Shown piece after piece: positions 16,631 through 26,800 of a DNA stretch of 33,855 bases. Source of the DNA: Bacteroidia bacterium (GTDB taxonomy: Bacteria; Bacteroidota; Bacteroidia; Bacteroidales; Prolixibacteraceae). The notes below the pieces were generated by a model. The model had not been told where the DNA came from. It saw nothing but the letters and a program-made list of their open reading frames with translations, and searched no databases. The stretch is from positions 1-33,855 of the forward strand of contig JAPLDR010000043.1 in NCBI GenBank assembly GCA_026391655.1. Reading direction: 5' to 3'. Every line of letters starts with the position of its first letter. The stretch's first letter is position 1. The translations under genes were made by a program, and so were the position numbers.

Positions 16631-19102
16631 ATGATAGGTAGAATTACTTTTGTAAGTTTACTTTTATTATCTTCATTGATAACCAGCGGATCTTCATGGA
16701 TCAGGATCAACCAGATGGGCTACCTGCCTCAATCGGTTAAAGTGGCTGTTTTTATATCGGAGGAACCAATAGAAAATACTCAATTTCAGCTAGTTGATGC
16801 TGTATCGGACAAGGTGGTATTCGAAAGTCTGTCAGTGAGTTACGATGGTAAACGATGGGGAATGAAATCTGCTGCACGTCTTAATTTTTCAAAGTTTTCG
16901 GAACAGGGTCGTTATTACGTAAAGGCTGGCAATACGCGTTCCACCGAATTCCCGATTTCCCCTGATGTTTATAAAGGTACTGCTGATTATATATTGAATT
17001 ATATGCGTCAGCAACAATGCGGATACAATCCTTACCTGAAAGATTCGTGCCATACGCATGATGGATTTATAGTCGATCATCCTACAAAAACAGGTCAGAT
17101 CATTGATGTTAAAGGTGGATGGCACGATGCAACGGATTATTTACAATATACAACTACATCGGCGAATGCTGTTTATCAGATGCTTTTTGCTTATTTAAAA
17201 AATCCTGAAGTATTTGGTGATCAATATAATGCATCAGGGCTTCCGGGACCTGACGGCATTCCCGATATTTTGAACGAAGTTCGCTGGGGATTGGATTGGC
17301 TGGTCAAAATGAATCCGGATAGCACAGAGATGTACAACCAGATTGCTGACGATCGCGATCACGCTGGTTTTCGGTTACCCAATAAAGATTCAGCCTCTTA
17401 TGGAAAAGGTTTATATCGTCCGGTTTACTTTGTGACGGGTAAGGTCCAGGGTTTATCGAAATATAAAAACCGGACTACCGGTGTTTCTTCTACAGCCGGA
17501 AAGTTTAGTTCAGCTTTCGCGTTAGGAGCACGCATCTTTCAGAAATCCAATCCGGAATTTAGCAAAATGCTCGTTCACAAAGCTAAACAGGCTTATGCCT
17601 TCGGTTTGACCGATCTTGGTGTAGCTCAGACTGCGAGCGTGGTATCACCCTATTTTTACGAAGAGGACAATTATATCGACGATCTTGAGCTGGCAGCAAT
17701 CACACTTTATCAGTTAAATGGCGATGAATATTACCTGAAGCAGGCTAATTACTGGGGACAACTTGAACCGATCACTCCGTGGATGGAAAAAGGGAGCGCC
17801 CGTCACTATCAGTACTATCCATTTGTGAATCTGGGTCATGCAAACCAGGCAAATATGGATATTCCGGATGCTATATCTTATTCCGGCTTAATGAAAAACG
17901 GATTAAAAGCAATCTATGAAAGGGGCAAAACCGATCCGTTTCTGAATGGCATCCCGTTTATCTGGTGTTCTAATAATCTGAATGTTGCGGCTATCACCCA
18001 GGCCAGGCTCTATTTTGAATCAACTTCCGATTCGACGTATATTGAAATGGAAGCAGCGTTGCGCGACTGGTTATTCGGTTGTAATCCTTGGGGAACCAGT
18101 ATGATCTGCGGATTACCTGCAAACGGCGATTTTCCGCAATATCCTCACTCTTCGATCACAAAGATCAAAGGCGAGCCTACCTATGGCGGATTAGTCGATG
18201 GTCCGGTTTATCGCGAAATTTTTAGCGGACATATTGGTGTTGGCTTATTGAAAAAAGATGATTATCAGCCATTTCAAAATGGAATTGCAGTCTATCACGA
18301 CGATATGGGCGATTATACTTCGAACGAACCTACAATGGATGGAACCGCAAGTCTTAGTTTTTACCTTTTGTCACTCGAAAAAGAGGGAATCCGTCAGCTC
18401 AGGATGAAGAATTGCACCGTTGATAATTCGGGAGCACTGGTTCGCATGGATAACCTTCAGAAAACTGTATACCTGATATTTTCAGCTGATGAATATGGTG
18501 AAGGTACTGATCATATTTTGAAAACTTTATCAAAGAAAAAAGTTAAAGGGTCTTTTTTCCTAACTGGTAATTTTCTGAGAAATCCTGAATTCGCAGGCGC
18601 TATTAAACGGATGATTGCTGATCATCATTACGTTGGACCACATTCCGACGGTCATTTGTTATACTCACCCTGGGAAAAGCGTGATTCAATGCTGGTTACA
18701 CAAAAGCAATTTAATGATGATATTACAAATAATTTTGAAGAGCTTGGTAAATTCGGGGTACGACCTGAAGTTGTGAAATATTTTCTTTCACCTTATGAGT
18801 GGTACAACCTGACTATCAGCAGATGGAGTGCTCAACGCAATATGCAGTTGATTAATTTCACACCAGGAGTCGGAACAAACGCCGATTATACAACGCCGGA
18901 AATGGCAAATTATAAATCATCGAAGCAGTTAACTGAAAGATTAATGAAATTCGAGACAACAAATCCGGATAAGCTCAACGGGGCAATCGTTTTGATTCAC
19001 CTTGGAACTCATCCCGACAGAAAGGATAAGTTTTTCGATTCATTGGATCAGATCATTGAAACGTTGTCAAAAAATGGGTATTCATTTAAGGCGTTACCAT
19101 AA
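16631..19102 (+). CDS. Glycoside hydrolase family 9 fused to a NodB-like polysaccharide deacetylase, exported
   Basis: An 824-residue two-enzyme fusion. I start at the ATG at 16631, which gives a signal peptide ending near TSGSS; the longer frame from 16586 overlaps the SpoIID gene. Residues 23-110 form the Ig-like domain common before GH9 (IRINQMGYLP). The GH9 catalytic domain follows: GGWHDATDY (Asp166 and Asp169, base pair), GIPDILNEVRWGLDWLVKM, GCNPWGTSMI, and YTSNEPTMDGTASL with Glu566 as likely acid. Residues about 610-824 are a carbohydrate-esterase-4-like domain with FSADEYGEG (Asp620/Glu621 where TFDDG is usual) and PHSDGH (His671, His675 metal ligands). GH9 is best known for cellulases but includes exo-beta-glucosaminidases; in this operon action on murein-derived amino sugars is more plausible. 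An AmpG-like carrier and a NagX-like acetyltransferase lie downstream. Confidence 0.9.
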   Translation: MIGRITFVSLLLLSSLITSGSSWIRINQMGYLPQSVKVAVFISEEPIENTQFQLVDAVSDKVVFESLSVSYDGKRWGMKSAARLNFSKFSEQGRYYVKAGNTRSTEFPISPDVYKGTADYILNYMRQQQCGYNPYLKDSCHTHDGFIVDHPTKTGQIIDVKGGWHDATDYLQYTTTSANAVYQMLFAYLKNPEVFGDQYNASGLPGPDGIPDILNEVRWGLDWLVKMNPDSTEMYNQIADDRDHAGFRLPNKDSASYGKGLYRPVYFVTGKVQGLSKYKNRTTGVSSTAGKFSSAFALGARIFQKSNPEFSKMLVHKAKQAYAFGLTDLGVAQTASVVSPYFYEEDNYIDDLELAAITLYQLNGDEYYLKQANYWGQLEPITPWMEKGSARHYQYYPFVNLGHANQANMDIPDAISYSGLMKNGLKAIYERGKTDPFLNGIPFIWCSNNLNVAAITQARLYFESTSDSTYIEMEAALRDWLFGCNPWGTSMICGLPANGDFPQYPHSSITKIKGEPTYGGLVDGPVYREIFSGHIGVGLLKKDDYQPFQNGIAVYHDDMGDYTSNEPTMDGTASLSFYLLSLEKEGIRQLRMKNCTVDNSGALVRMDNLQKTVYLIFSADEYGEGTDHILKTLSKKKVKGSFFLTGNFLRNPEFAGAIKRMIADHHYVGPHSDGHLLYSPWEKRDSMLVTQKQFNDDITNNFEELGKFGVRPEVVKYFLSPYEWYNLTISRWSAQRNMQLINFTPGVGTNADYTTPEMANYKSSKQLTERLMKFETTNPDKLNGAIVLIHLGTHPDRKDKFFDSLDQIIETLSKNGYSFKALP

Positions 19103-19163
19103 AATGTATAACCTCTACGAGGTACAAAGAGAAATGGGATAATAATTTAACTACAATACTCAA

Positions 19164-19243
19164 TCGCCTACGGCGAATTCCGCGTAGCGGATTTAGTTTT
19201 GTAGGATTGTAAGTTTCAGAATTTTTCTATTCCGCGTAGCGGA
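19164..19243. repeat. Three short REP-like hairpins upstream of the permease gene
   Basis: TCGCCTACGGCGA (19164-19176) and two copies of TCCGCGTAGCGGA (19179-19191 and 19231-19243) each form a 5-bp stem with a 3-base loop. They fill much of the 193-base gap before the permease gene. A TAGTTTTG at 19194-19201 resembles a -7 box and could start an internal transcript, but it has no partner box. No coding frame is seen here. Confidence 0.65.
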
Positions 19244-19295
19244 TAAACAATTTCATGACAGACACGAGTACTAAAACACTAAATATCTAATATTT

Positions 19296-20984
19296 ATGAC
19301 CGATATTAACGAATCAAAAAGTTCCAAAAATCCATGGTCGTGGATTCCAAGTCTCTATTTTTACCAGGGAATTCCATATAGCATAGTGATGATCACTTCT
19401 GGTCTGATTTACAAGACAATGGGAGTATCGATTGCTATGTTTGCATTCTGGACGAGTTTACTCTATCTGCCATGGGCAATAAAACCATTGTGGAGCCCTT
19501 ACATCGATGTAGTTTCAACTAAACGAAACTGGATTTTGTGGACACAGTTGTTGCTCGGAATTGCCTTTATTGCAGTCGGTTTCGCAATGCAACTTCCTTT
19601 TTACTTTCCGGTTACCATAGCAATTTTTGCAGTTATTGCGATCTCTTCAGCCAGTCACGACATTGCAGCAGACGGGTTTTATATGCTTTCGCTCGATCAG
19701 CATAAACAGGCATTTTTTGTGGGCATACGCAGCACTTTTTACCGTTTTGCAATGCTGACAGCGCTGGGATTACTTCCATTAATTGCCGGATTAATTCAGG
19801 AAAACACAGGATTAAAGCCTGTTTCATTCGAAGTAAATGCTATTCCTGCCAATCAGTTTAAAGCCGCTGATGTTGCTGATTTTAAGATTACAAAACAGGA
19901 AGGAATTCCCAAAATAATCATCTATCCCGAAAAAGTGCAGATCCCTGTTTTCGAAAAGGGTGTATCCAATCTCGATTCGGCTGTTATTTTTGTAGCGTTG
20001 TCTGCTCCTCCGGCTCCGGACGAAACTATTGTTGTAAACCTGGGGCGCAAATCGGGAAGTAAAGATATCGATCTTCCTAAAAACCAAACAGGGCGTTTCG
20101 AATTTACAGCTAATAATTGGGATAAGCCCGTCGCTGCAGTAATTCGTGTTGACCACAATCTGACCGGTCAAACCAGTTCACAATTCAGGGCAACTGCCGG
20201 AAATATTGCTTTCAGCTGGACGGTATCTTTAGGAGCTCTGGGCATCATTTTATTGCTTTTGGCAGTTTATCACCGGATGGCATTGCCCAGACCTGTTGAG
20301 GTAAAAGAAAAGACCAAAGTTGATCTGATAGTATATGGCGAAGTGTTTAAATCTTTCTTTACAAAACCAGGAATTGGTCCTGCACTGATTTTCTTTTTGT
20401 TGTATCGTTTAGGTGAATCCCAACTTGTAAAAGTAGCTACCCCATTTCTGGTCGATGCGCGGAACAGCGGCGGAATAGGATTAACGTCGGCACAATATGG
20501 AATAGCTTATGGAACGCTCGGAATGATTTGTCTTACCATCGGAGGAATCCTTGGAGGAGTTGTCGCTTCAAAATTCGGTTTAAAGAAGATGATCTGGGTC
20601 ATGGCTTTCGCGATGAATATTCCGGTGAGTGTTTATATTTATCTCTCTACATTTCAACCTGTTCCGGGTGATATTACAATCTATCTGTCTATCGCCGCGG
20701 AACAAATGGGCTACGGTTTTGGATTCACGGCCTATATGCTTTATATGCTTGCGTTTGTCGGAGAAAGTAAATATAAAACTGCTGAATTTGCCATTGGAAC
20801 CTCATTGATGGCTTTTGGAATGATGATACCAGGTATGCTTTCAGGATTTATGAAAGAATTGTTGGGTTACCAGCATTTCTTTATTTACGTAATGATCTGT
20901 GCCATCCCCGGAATGATCGCAATAAAATTTTTAAGAATAGATCCTACATTTGGAATTAAGAAGAAAGAAGATGCGAAGGTGTGA
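19296..20984 (+). CDS. AmpG-like MFS permease with large periplasmic insert
   Basis: Probably imports muropeptides or amino sugars released by the exported enzymes. The 562-residue protein begins WSWIPSLYFYQGIPYSIV, like the first helix of AmpG-type carriers, and has HDIAADGFY after helix 4, recalling the SQDIVIDAYR-type segment of AmpG. I see about 12 membrane segments in two halves. Between helix 5 (VGIRSTFYRFAMLTALGLL) and helix 6 (SWTVSLGALGIILLLLAVY) lie about 130 soluble residues (172-302) with beta-like alternation; helix counting puts them in the periplasm. Ordinary AmpG lacks this. AmpG-like proteins in this phylum can carry MurNAc, which fits the kinase and murQ nearby. Start at 19296 is the first Met, with no signal peptide needed. 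Confidence 0.87.
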   Translation: MTDINESKSSKNPWSWIPSLYFYQGIPYSIVMITSGLIYKTMGVSIAMFAFWTSLLYLPWAIKPLWSPYIDVVSTKRNWILWTQLLLGIAFIAVGFAMQLPFYFPVTIAIFAVIAISSASHDIAADGFYMLSLDQHKQAFFVGIRSTFYRFAMLTALGLLPLIAGLIQENTGLKPVSFEVNAIPANQFKAADVADFKITKQEGIPKIIIYPEKVQIPVFEKGVSNLDSAVIFVALSAPPAPDETIVVNLGRKSGSKDIDLPKNQTGRFEFTANNWDKPVAAVIRVDHNLTGQTSSQFRATAGNIAFSWTVSLGALGIILLLLAVYHRMALPRPVEVKEKTKVDLIVYGEVFKSFFTKPGIGPALIFFLLYRLGESQLVKVATPFLVDARNSGGIGLTSAQYGIAYGTLGMICLTIGGILGGVVASKFGLKKMIWVMAFAMNIPVSVYIYLSTFQPVPGDITIYLSIAAEQMGYGFGFTAYMLYMLAFVGESKYKTAEFAIGTSLMAFGMMIPGMLSGFMKELLGYQHFFIYVMICAIPGMIAIKFLRIDPTFGIKKKEDAKV

Positions 20985-20998
20985 GGGAGAGACTAAGA

Positions 20999-21038
20999 GT
21001 CATTGGGTCATTGGAGTCATTGGGGTCATTGAGTCATT
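20999..21038 (+). repeat. Imperfect tandem repeat of GTCATTGG(A/G)
   Basis: Five consecutive units (8, 9, 9, 8 and 6 bases) begin 14 bases after the permease stop. The region to 21139 is otherwise non-coding. The unit count could vary by slippage; there is no evidence that it affects the downstream gene, whose start is 100 bases away. Confidence 0.75.
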
Positions 21039-21139
21039 ATTAGTATCTTATTTTTTTAGAATGAGGAACTACAAGTTACCAGGTGCCAGGCTCAAATAGC
21101 GCAAATTAGAGATTGTAATGAAATAAAAAATAAAAAAAT

Positions 21140-22639
21140 ATGAAAAAACTAATTGGATTAAGCCTGATTTTGTTGTTGACCATCAATTTGAATGCCGCAA
21201 AACATCCCAAACGGGAGATGCGGGCGGTCTGGATTGCCACTGTGGCAAATATTGACTGGCCATCGGCTTCAAACCTTTCGACAGATCAGCAGAAAAAAGA
21301 ATTCATCGAATTACTCGATTTATGTAAGGAGTACAATATGAATACGGTTGTTTTTCAAATCAGACCATCCGCCGATGCTTTTTATGCTTCAAAATACGAA
21401 CCATGGTCGCAGTATTTGACGGGAAAACAAGGGAAAGCACCTGATTACGATCCACTTGCATTTGCAAGTGTCGAATGTCGCAAACGGGGTCTCGACCTCC
21501 ACGTCTGGATCAATCCATACCGGGCTGTTTCGGATGTTAACAATAATCAGACTGCTCCGGATCATATCACCAATACTCACCCCGAATGGTTTCTTACCTA
21601 CGGAAAGACTAAATACTTCGATCCTGCCCTTCCGGAAACCCGCAATTTTGTTGCAAATGTGGTTAGCGATATCGTTCGAAGGTATGATATTGATGCTGTT
21701 CATATGGACGATTATTTTTATCCTTACCGAATTGCAGGAGTTGAATTTCCGGATGATCAATCATTTAAAGCTTACCCACGAGGTTACTCTACAAGTCAGC
21801 GTGACGATTGGCGCCGGAATAATGTTGACTTGATTATCAAACAAATACACGACAGCATCAAGGCGATTAAACCGTGGGTAGAGTTAGGTATTTCGCCGTT
21901 TGGCGTTTGGCGAAACAGTACAAAAGATCCTGCCGGTTCGAAAACCAAAGCAGGACAAACCAATTATGATGATCTTTTTGCCGACGTCCTGAAATGGCAG
22001 CGCGAGAGGTGGATTGATTACGTTACACCTCAGATCTATTGGGAAATCGGCAAAGAAGTAGCTGACTATAAAATTATTGCCGACTGGTGGAGCCGGAATA
22101 CCTATGGAGCGCAACTTTATATTGGACAGGCACCTTACAGAATAAATCCACAGGCGAAAGAAAAGTCGTGGCAAAGTGCCGACGAAATTATTCGCCAGAT
22201 TAAATTGAATCGTAAATATCCCGATATTTCAGGAAGCATGTTTTTTAGTGCGAAATTCATGCGTAAAAACCCTTTGGATCTTCACGAAAAATTGCAAAAA
22301 CGATATTATCGTTATCCGGCTCTTGCTCCTGAAAATCAAAGGATAGATCCTATAGCGCCTCAGGAACCAATCAATGCTCAATTGACATCATTAAACGGTC
22401 AATTGAATTTCTCATGGGAGAAAGGGAACAACACGAAATCGTTTGTAATTTATCAGTTTAAAAGAGGCCAAAAAATAAATACTAAAAAACCAGATCATAT
22501 TTTTCTGACAACTTCAGATAATTCAATCACCTACGAATTCGACAAACGCACTGATCCTGACAGATTTAAATATGTGGTAACTTCTGTCAGTAAATCGAAT
22601 GTTGAAAGCAGTCCGGTTGGCTTTTTGTATAAAAATTAA
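21140..22639 (+). CDS. GHL10-family glycosidase (DUF187, DigH/YngK-like), exported
   Basis: The family includes E. coli DigH, which cleaves glycan strands from which the peptides have been removed; that would follow the amidase in this pathway. The 499-residue protein has a signal peptide (cleavage near NLNAA, residue 20), then a (beta/alpha)8 domain to about residue 390: REMRAVWIATVANIDWP (25-41), VVFQIRPSADAFY, LHVWINPYR, HPEWFL, YFDPALPE and the probable catalytic AVHMDDYFYPY with Asp190/Asp191, then YVTPQIYWE. The last 90 residues look like a fibronectin-III-type domain (LNFSWEKGNNTKSFVIYQF). No lipobox, so probably soluble periplasmic or secreted. The next gene begins 12 bases after the stop. 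Confidence 0.9.
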   Translation: MKKLIGLSLILLLTINLNAAKHPKREMRAVWIATVANIDWPSASNLSTDQQKKEFIELLDLCKEYNMNTVVFQIRPSADAFYASKYEPWSQYLTGKQGKAPDYDPLAFASVECRKRGLDLHVWINPYRAVSDVNNNQTAPDHITNTHPEWFLTYGKTKYFDPALPETRNFVANVVSDIVRRYDIDAVHMDDYFYPYRIAGVEFPDDQSFKAYPRGYSTSQRDDWRRNNVDLIIKQIHDSIKAIKPWVELGISPFGVWRNSTKDPAGSKTKAGQTNYDDLFADVLKWQRERWIDYVTPQIYWEIGKEVADYKIIADWWSRNTYGAQLYIGQAPYRINPQAKEKSWQSADEIIRQIKLNRKYPDISGSMFFSAKFMRKNPLDLHEKLQKRYYRYPALAPENQRIDPIAPQEPINAQLTSLNGQLNFSWEKGNNTKSFVIYQFKRGQKINTKKPDHIFLTTSDNSITYEFDKRTDPDRFKYVVTSVSKSNVESSPVGFLYKN

Positions 22640-22650
22640 TTTCTATAATT

Positions 22651-23763
22651 ATGCAACCATCACAACGTTATTTGGCCCTTGATGTCCTTAGAGGAATCAC
22701 CATTGCCACCATGATCACCGTAAATACACCCGGAAGCTGGGCACATATTTATGCACCATTAGAACACTCTAAATGGCACGGGTGTACGCCAACCGATCTG
22801 GTCTTCCCATTCTTTTTGTTTGTAGTGGGCGTTTCGATGTTTTTCTCTTTCTCGAAATACAATAATTCGCTGAACAAAGAATCACTGATCAGGATTGTGA
22901 AGAGAACACTGTTGATTTTTGCCATCGGTTTATTCCTGAACTCTTTCCCGCAATGGATGACCGATTATTCAAAACTAAGAATTTTGGGTGTTCTTCAGCG
23001 GATAGCAATAGCATACGGAGTTGGTTCCCTGATTGTTTTGGCTGTTCAGAAAAAATATCTTCCTTTTGTTGGGGCCGGCATTTTATTGATATATTGGGGA
23101 ATACTTTATTTTTTTGGTGGTACTGATCCCTATTCGCTCGCAGGTAATGCGGCCGTCCCATTTGATAAGGCCATGCTCGGCGAAAGCCATTTGTACAAAG
23201 GATTCGGAATTCCGTTTGATCCCGAAGGGCTATTGAGTACAATTCCTGCTATTGTAACCGTTATTATTGGCTATATGACAGGCTCAATAATCAAACAGAC
23301 AGAGAAGATCAAAGTACCACGTACACTGGCAATTTACGGAATCTCTGGTGTTGTAGCCGGATTTTTATGGGCATTCCTGTTTCCGCTCAATAAACCGCTT
23401 TGGACCAGTTCCTATGTTCTTTATGCTGCCGGCTGGGCATTGCTAGTATTGGCACTATTGATCTGGATCATCGATCTGAAAGGTTACTCCAAATGGACTT
23501 CCTTCTTTGTTGTATTTGGGATGAATTCGTTGGTAATCTTTGCACTATCGGGCCTTTATGCAAGATCCATTACCCGTTTTATACACGTAACCGAAGCCGA
23601 TGGAACCGTGGTGAATGGTTACACATGGCTGTATCAGCATGTTTTCGTGCCGCTTAGCTCCGATCCAAAAATCTCTTCATTGCTCTTTGCACTCTCTCAT
23701 ATCGTGATGTATTGGCTGATTGGATTGGTCCTATATAAAAAGAAGATTTTCATCAAGGTATAA
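22651..23763 (+). CDS. Heparan-alpha-glucosaminide N-acetyltransferase-like membrane protein (NagX/DUF5009)
   Basis: A 370-residue membrane protein with about ten helices. It opens with RYLALDVLRGITIATMI and EHSKWHGCTPTDLVFPFF; His39 in this motif matches the active-site His of the human lysosomal enzyme HGSNAT, which uses cytoplasmic acetyl-CoA to acetylate terminal glucosamine on the far side of the membrane. RILGVLQRIAIAYG and FFVVFGMNSLVIFALSG are also typical. The inferred role here is N-acetylation of glucosamine units in the periplasm, or of an imported amino sugar; the bacterial function is not firmly established to my knowledge. It sits between the GHL10 and NagZ-like genes and close to a deacetylase fusion, which makes an acetylation role coherent. 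Confidence 0.85.
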   Translation: MQPSQRYLALDVLRGITIATMITVNTPGSWAHIYAPLEHSKWHGCTPTDLVFPFFLFVVGVSMFFSFSKYNNSLNKESLIRIVKRTLLIFAIGLFLNSFPQWMTDYSKLRILGVLQRIAIAYGVGSLIVLAVQKKYLPFVGAGILLIYWGILYFFGGTDPYSLAGNAAVPFDKAMLGESHLYKGFGIPFDPEGLLSTIPAIVTVIIGYMTGSIIKQTEKIKVPRTLAIYGISGVVAGFLWAFLFPLNKPLWTSSYVLYAAGWALLVLALLIWIIDLKGYSKWTSFFVVFGMNSLVIFALSGLYARSITRFIHVTEADGTVVNGYTWLYQHVFVPLSSDPKISSLLFALSHIVMYWLIGLVLYKKKIFIKV

Positions 23764-23810
23764 GATTTGAATTCCCTGATTTCGAGTTTCAATACTAAAA
23801 TACTTTTCAT

Positions 23811-26800
23811 ATGCTGAAGAATATACTGATTGGTTTACTGTTACTGCTAACGGTGATCTTCCCTTTGAAGTCACAGTCACAGGTAAATCTTGATAAGTTA
23901 GTCAACCACCCTTGGGTTGATTCTGTGTTTAATTCCCTTTCGCCTGATGAACGGATTGCTCAGCTGATCTGGATTGATGTTAGCGGTGACGAAGACTTGC
24001 AAAAGCAATTTCATGTTGCTGAACTTATTAAAAAGAATAATTTCGGAGGATTGGTATTCTTCGAAGGAACCGCCGTAAAACAATCGCAATTAATCAATTA
24101 CTATCAGTCGCTGGCCAAAACGCCGCTTATGATTGCCATGGATGCTGAATGGGGTCCGGGTATGCGCCTTGACGAAATTATACCATTTCCCTACAATATG
24201 ACTATGGGTGCTGCCACGGATAACGAACTGATCCGTAAGTGTGCCGCGGCTATGGCCGTTCAGTTGAAACGACTTGGTGTTCAGATCAGTTTCGGTCCTG
24301 TTTGTGACATCAATACCGAGCCGCTTAATCCGATTATCGGGATGCGTTCGTTTGGCGAATCGCGCGACTTGGTTACGGCCAAAAGTCTGGCTTATATGAA
24401 AGGCTTGCAGGAGAACGGAATTATTGCAGTAGCCAAACACTTTCCCGGACATGGTGACACTAAAACTGATTCACATTTGTCGTTACCACTCCTCCCCTAC
24501 CCGCGTCAACGACTTGATAGCATGGAGCTTTATCCTTTCAAAAGATTATCAGCCGAAGGAATTGGAGGAATTATGACGGCTCATATGCGCGTTCCGGCAC
24601 TCGATCCCAACGGTGATGGTCCTTCAAGTCTCTCGAATAGTGCCGTCGAAGGAGTGATCCGGAAAGAGTGGAATTATAAGGGACTGATTATCACCGACGC
24701 CATGAATATGGGCGGTGCCAAATTAACCGGAAAGACGAGCAGCATTGATGTTCAGGCAATCATAGCGGGGAATGATGTTATTGAATTCCCTGTTGATGGC
24801 GAGGAAACAATCAAAGCAGTAAAAGAGGCCATTCTTAAAAAGGAACTTTCGTGGGAAGATATTAATCTCAAATGCCGCAGAGTGCTGGCAGCCAAATATT
24901 TTGCAGGTTTAAATCACTTTCAGCCGGTAAAAATCCCGGGACTTGTTGCTGACCTGAATTCTTCTGAATCCCAATTCGCCCAACGACTTCTGGTTGAATC
25001 AGCACTTACACTGCTTGAAAATAAAAACAATTTGATCCCTTTTCAGGGATTAGATACACTCCATATTGCGGCGCTTTCAGTAGGATCATTAGGAGTTACA
25101 CCATTCCAAAAGATGCTTTGTAACTACACCAAAGTTGATTATTTTAATCTCTCTGAGGATTTTACAGAAGCTGAGCTGAACGGATTAACCCAAAAATTGA
25201 ACGGTTACAATCTTGTGATTACGGGTATACATTCCCTTTATGAAAGTAAAATCCGCCGAACTGTTAAAGTGGGCAACCTGATCCATATTACGCCCCAGCG
25301 TCCTTATGGTGTGACCGAAAACCTCGAAAATCTGCTTAGCCGTTTATCTTCGGTGAAGAATTCGGTTTTTGTTTTCTTTTCGAATCCATATGCCATTAAT
25401 GAGTTGAAAGACTTCGGCCATCCTGATGGTATGCTGATTGCCTATCAAAACACCACCTTCTCGCAGGAATTAGCCGCACAGTTGTTGTTTGGAGGAATCG
25501 GAGCCAGTGGAAAATTACCTGTCTCAATCGGTAATCACTATCGTGCCGGAGAAGGACTTACAATCAGTCAACCAATCCGTATAAAATATACGCTTCCCGA
25601 AGAGGTAGGATTAAATTCTGTAAAATTAAACGGACGCATCGACTCAATTGTGAATAATGCATTGTTAAAGAAGGCGTTCCCGGGTTGTAATGTTCTTGTA
25701 GCAAAAGATGGGAAGGTGATTTTTCAAAAAGCTTATGGTTTTCATACTTACGAAAACAGGATTCCTGCCTCTTTGGATGATATTTACGACCTGGCTTCTG
25801 TTACCAAAGTTTCCGGAGCGCTTCCTGCTATTATGAAAATGAATGAAGAGGGGAAATATCTTCTCGACGTACCATTTTCGACTTATTGGACCGACTGGAA
25901 AAAAGGTTTTCTGCATCCATCAAATAAAAGCGATATCACACTTCGGGAAATGCTTGCGCATCAGTCCGGGATAGTCCCTTTTATTCCGTTCTACAGACAG
26001 TCAATGAATGGTAAAGACTTATCTGGCAAATGGTATAGCGTCGCATCAGGCGATCCGTATAATCTGGAAGTTGCACCGGGACTATATCTCAATTCTAAAT
26101 TTAAGAACAAAGTTTTTAAGGCAATCAGAAAATCACCACTGAAAACGCGGGGAAAATATGTTTACAGTGATCTGTCGATTATTTTAACGCCTGAGATTAT
26201 TGAAAAGTTATCAGGAATGAAATTCACAGATTATCTTGATCAAAATTTCTACGGTCCGCTTGGTGCCACGACGATTACCTACCTGCCATCACATAAATTT
26301 TCAAACGATCAGATTGTCCCCACCGAATATGATGCCATATATCGTAAAGAATTGGTTCATGGCAGTGTACATGACGAGTCGGCTGCCGTATTTGGCGGGA
26401 TTGCCGGAAATGCCGGATTATTTGCTTCAGCTAACGATTTAGCAAAACTGGTACAAATGTATGTTCAGTTTGGAACATATGGTGGTAAACAATATTTGAA
26501 AAAATCGACTTTGGAAGAGTTCAACCGGGTTCAATTTCCGCAGAACAACAACCGTCGCGGATTAGGATTTGATAAGCCTTTGATTGATAATCAGAAACTT
26601 GATAAACATCAGGCCTATCCTTGCCCGAGTGCTACACCTCAAAGTTTCGGACATTCAGGCTTTACCGGAACATTTTTCTGGGCTGACCCTTCAAACGGAT
26701 TGGTCTACATCTTTCTTTCGAACAGGGTATACCCTACTCGCAATAACAATAAAATCAGTGATTTGAATGTAAGGACTGAGATTTTACAGGTAATGTATGA

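Noticed and set aside
16631-18400. GH9 domain as evidence of cellulose degradation
   Set aside because: No other cellulose or glucan genes, no SusC/SusD pair, and the neighbours handle murein; the family also contains glucosaminidases.
20999-21038. Possible CRISPR-like or regulatory array
   Set aside because: Units are adjacent with no spacers and only 8-9 bases long; a simple tandem repeat.
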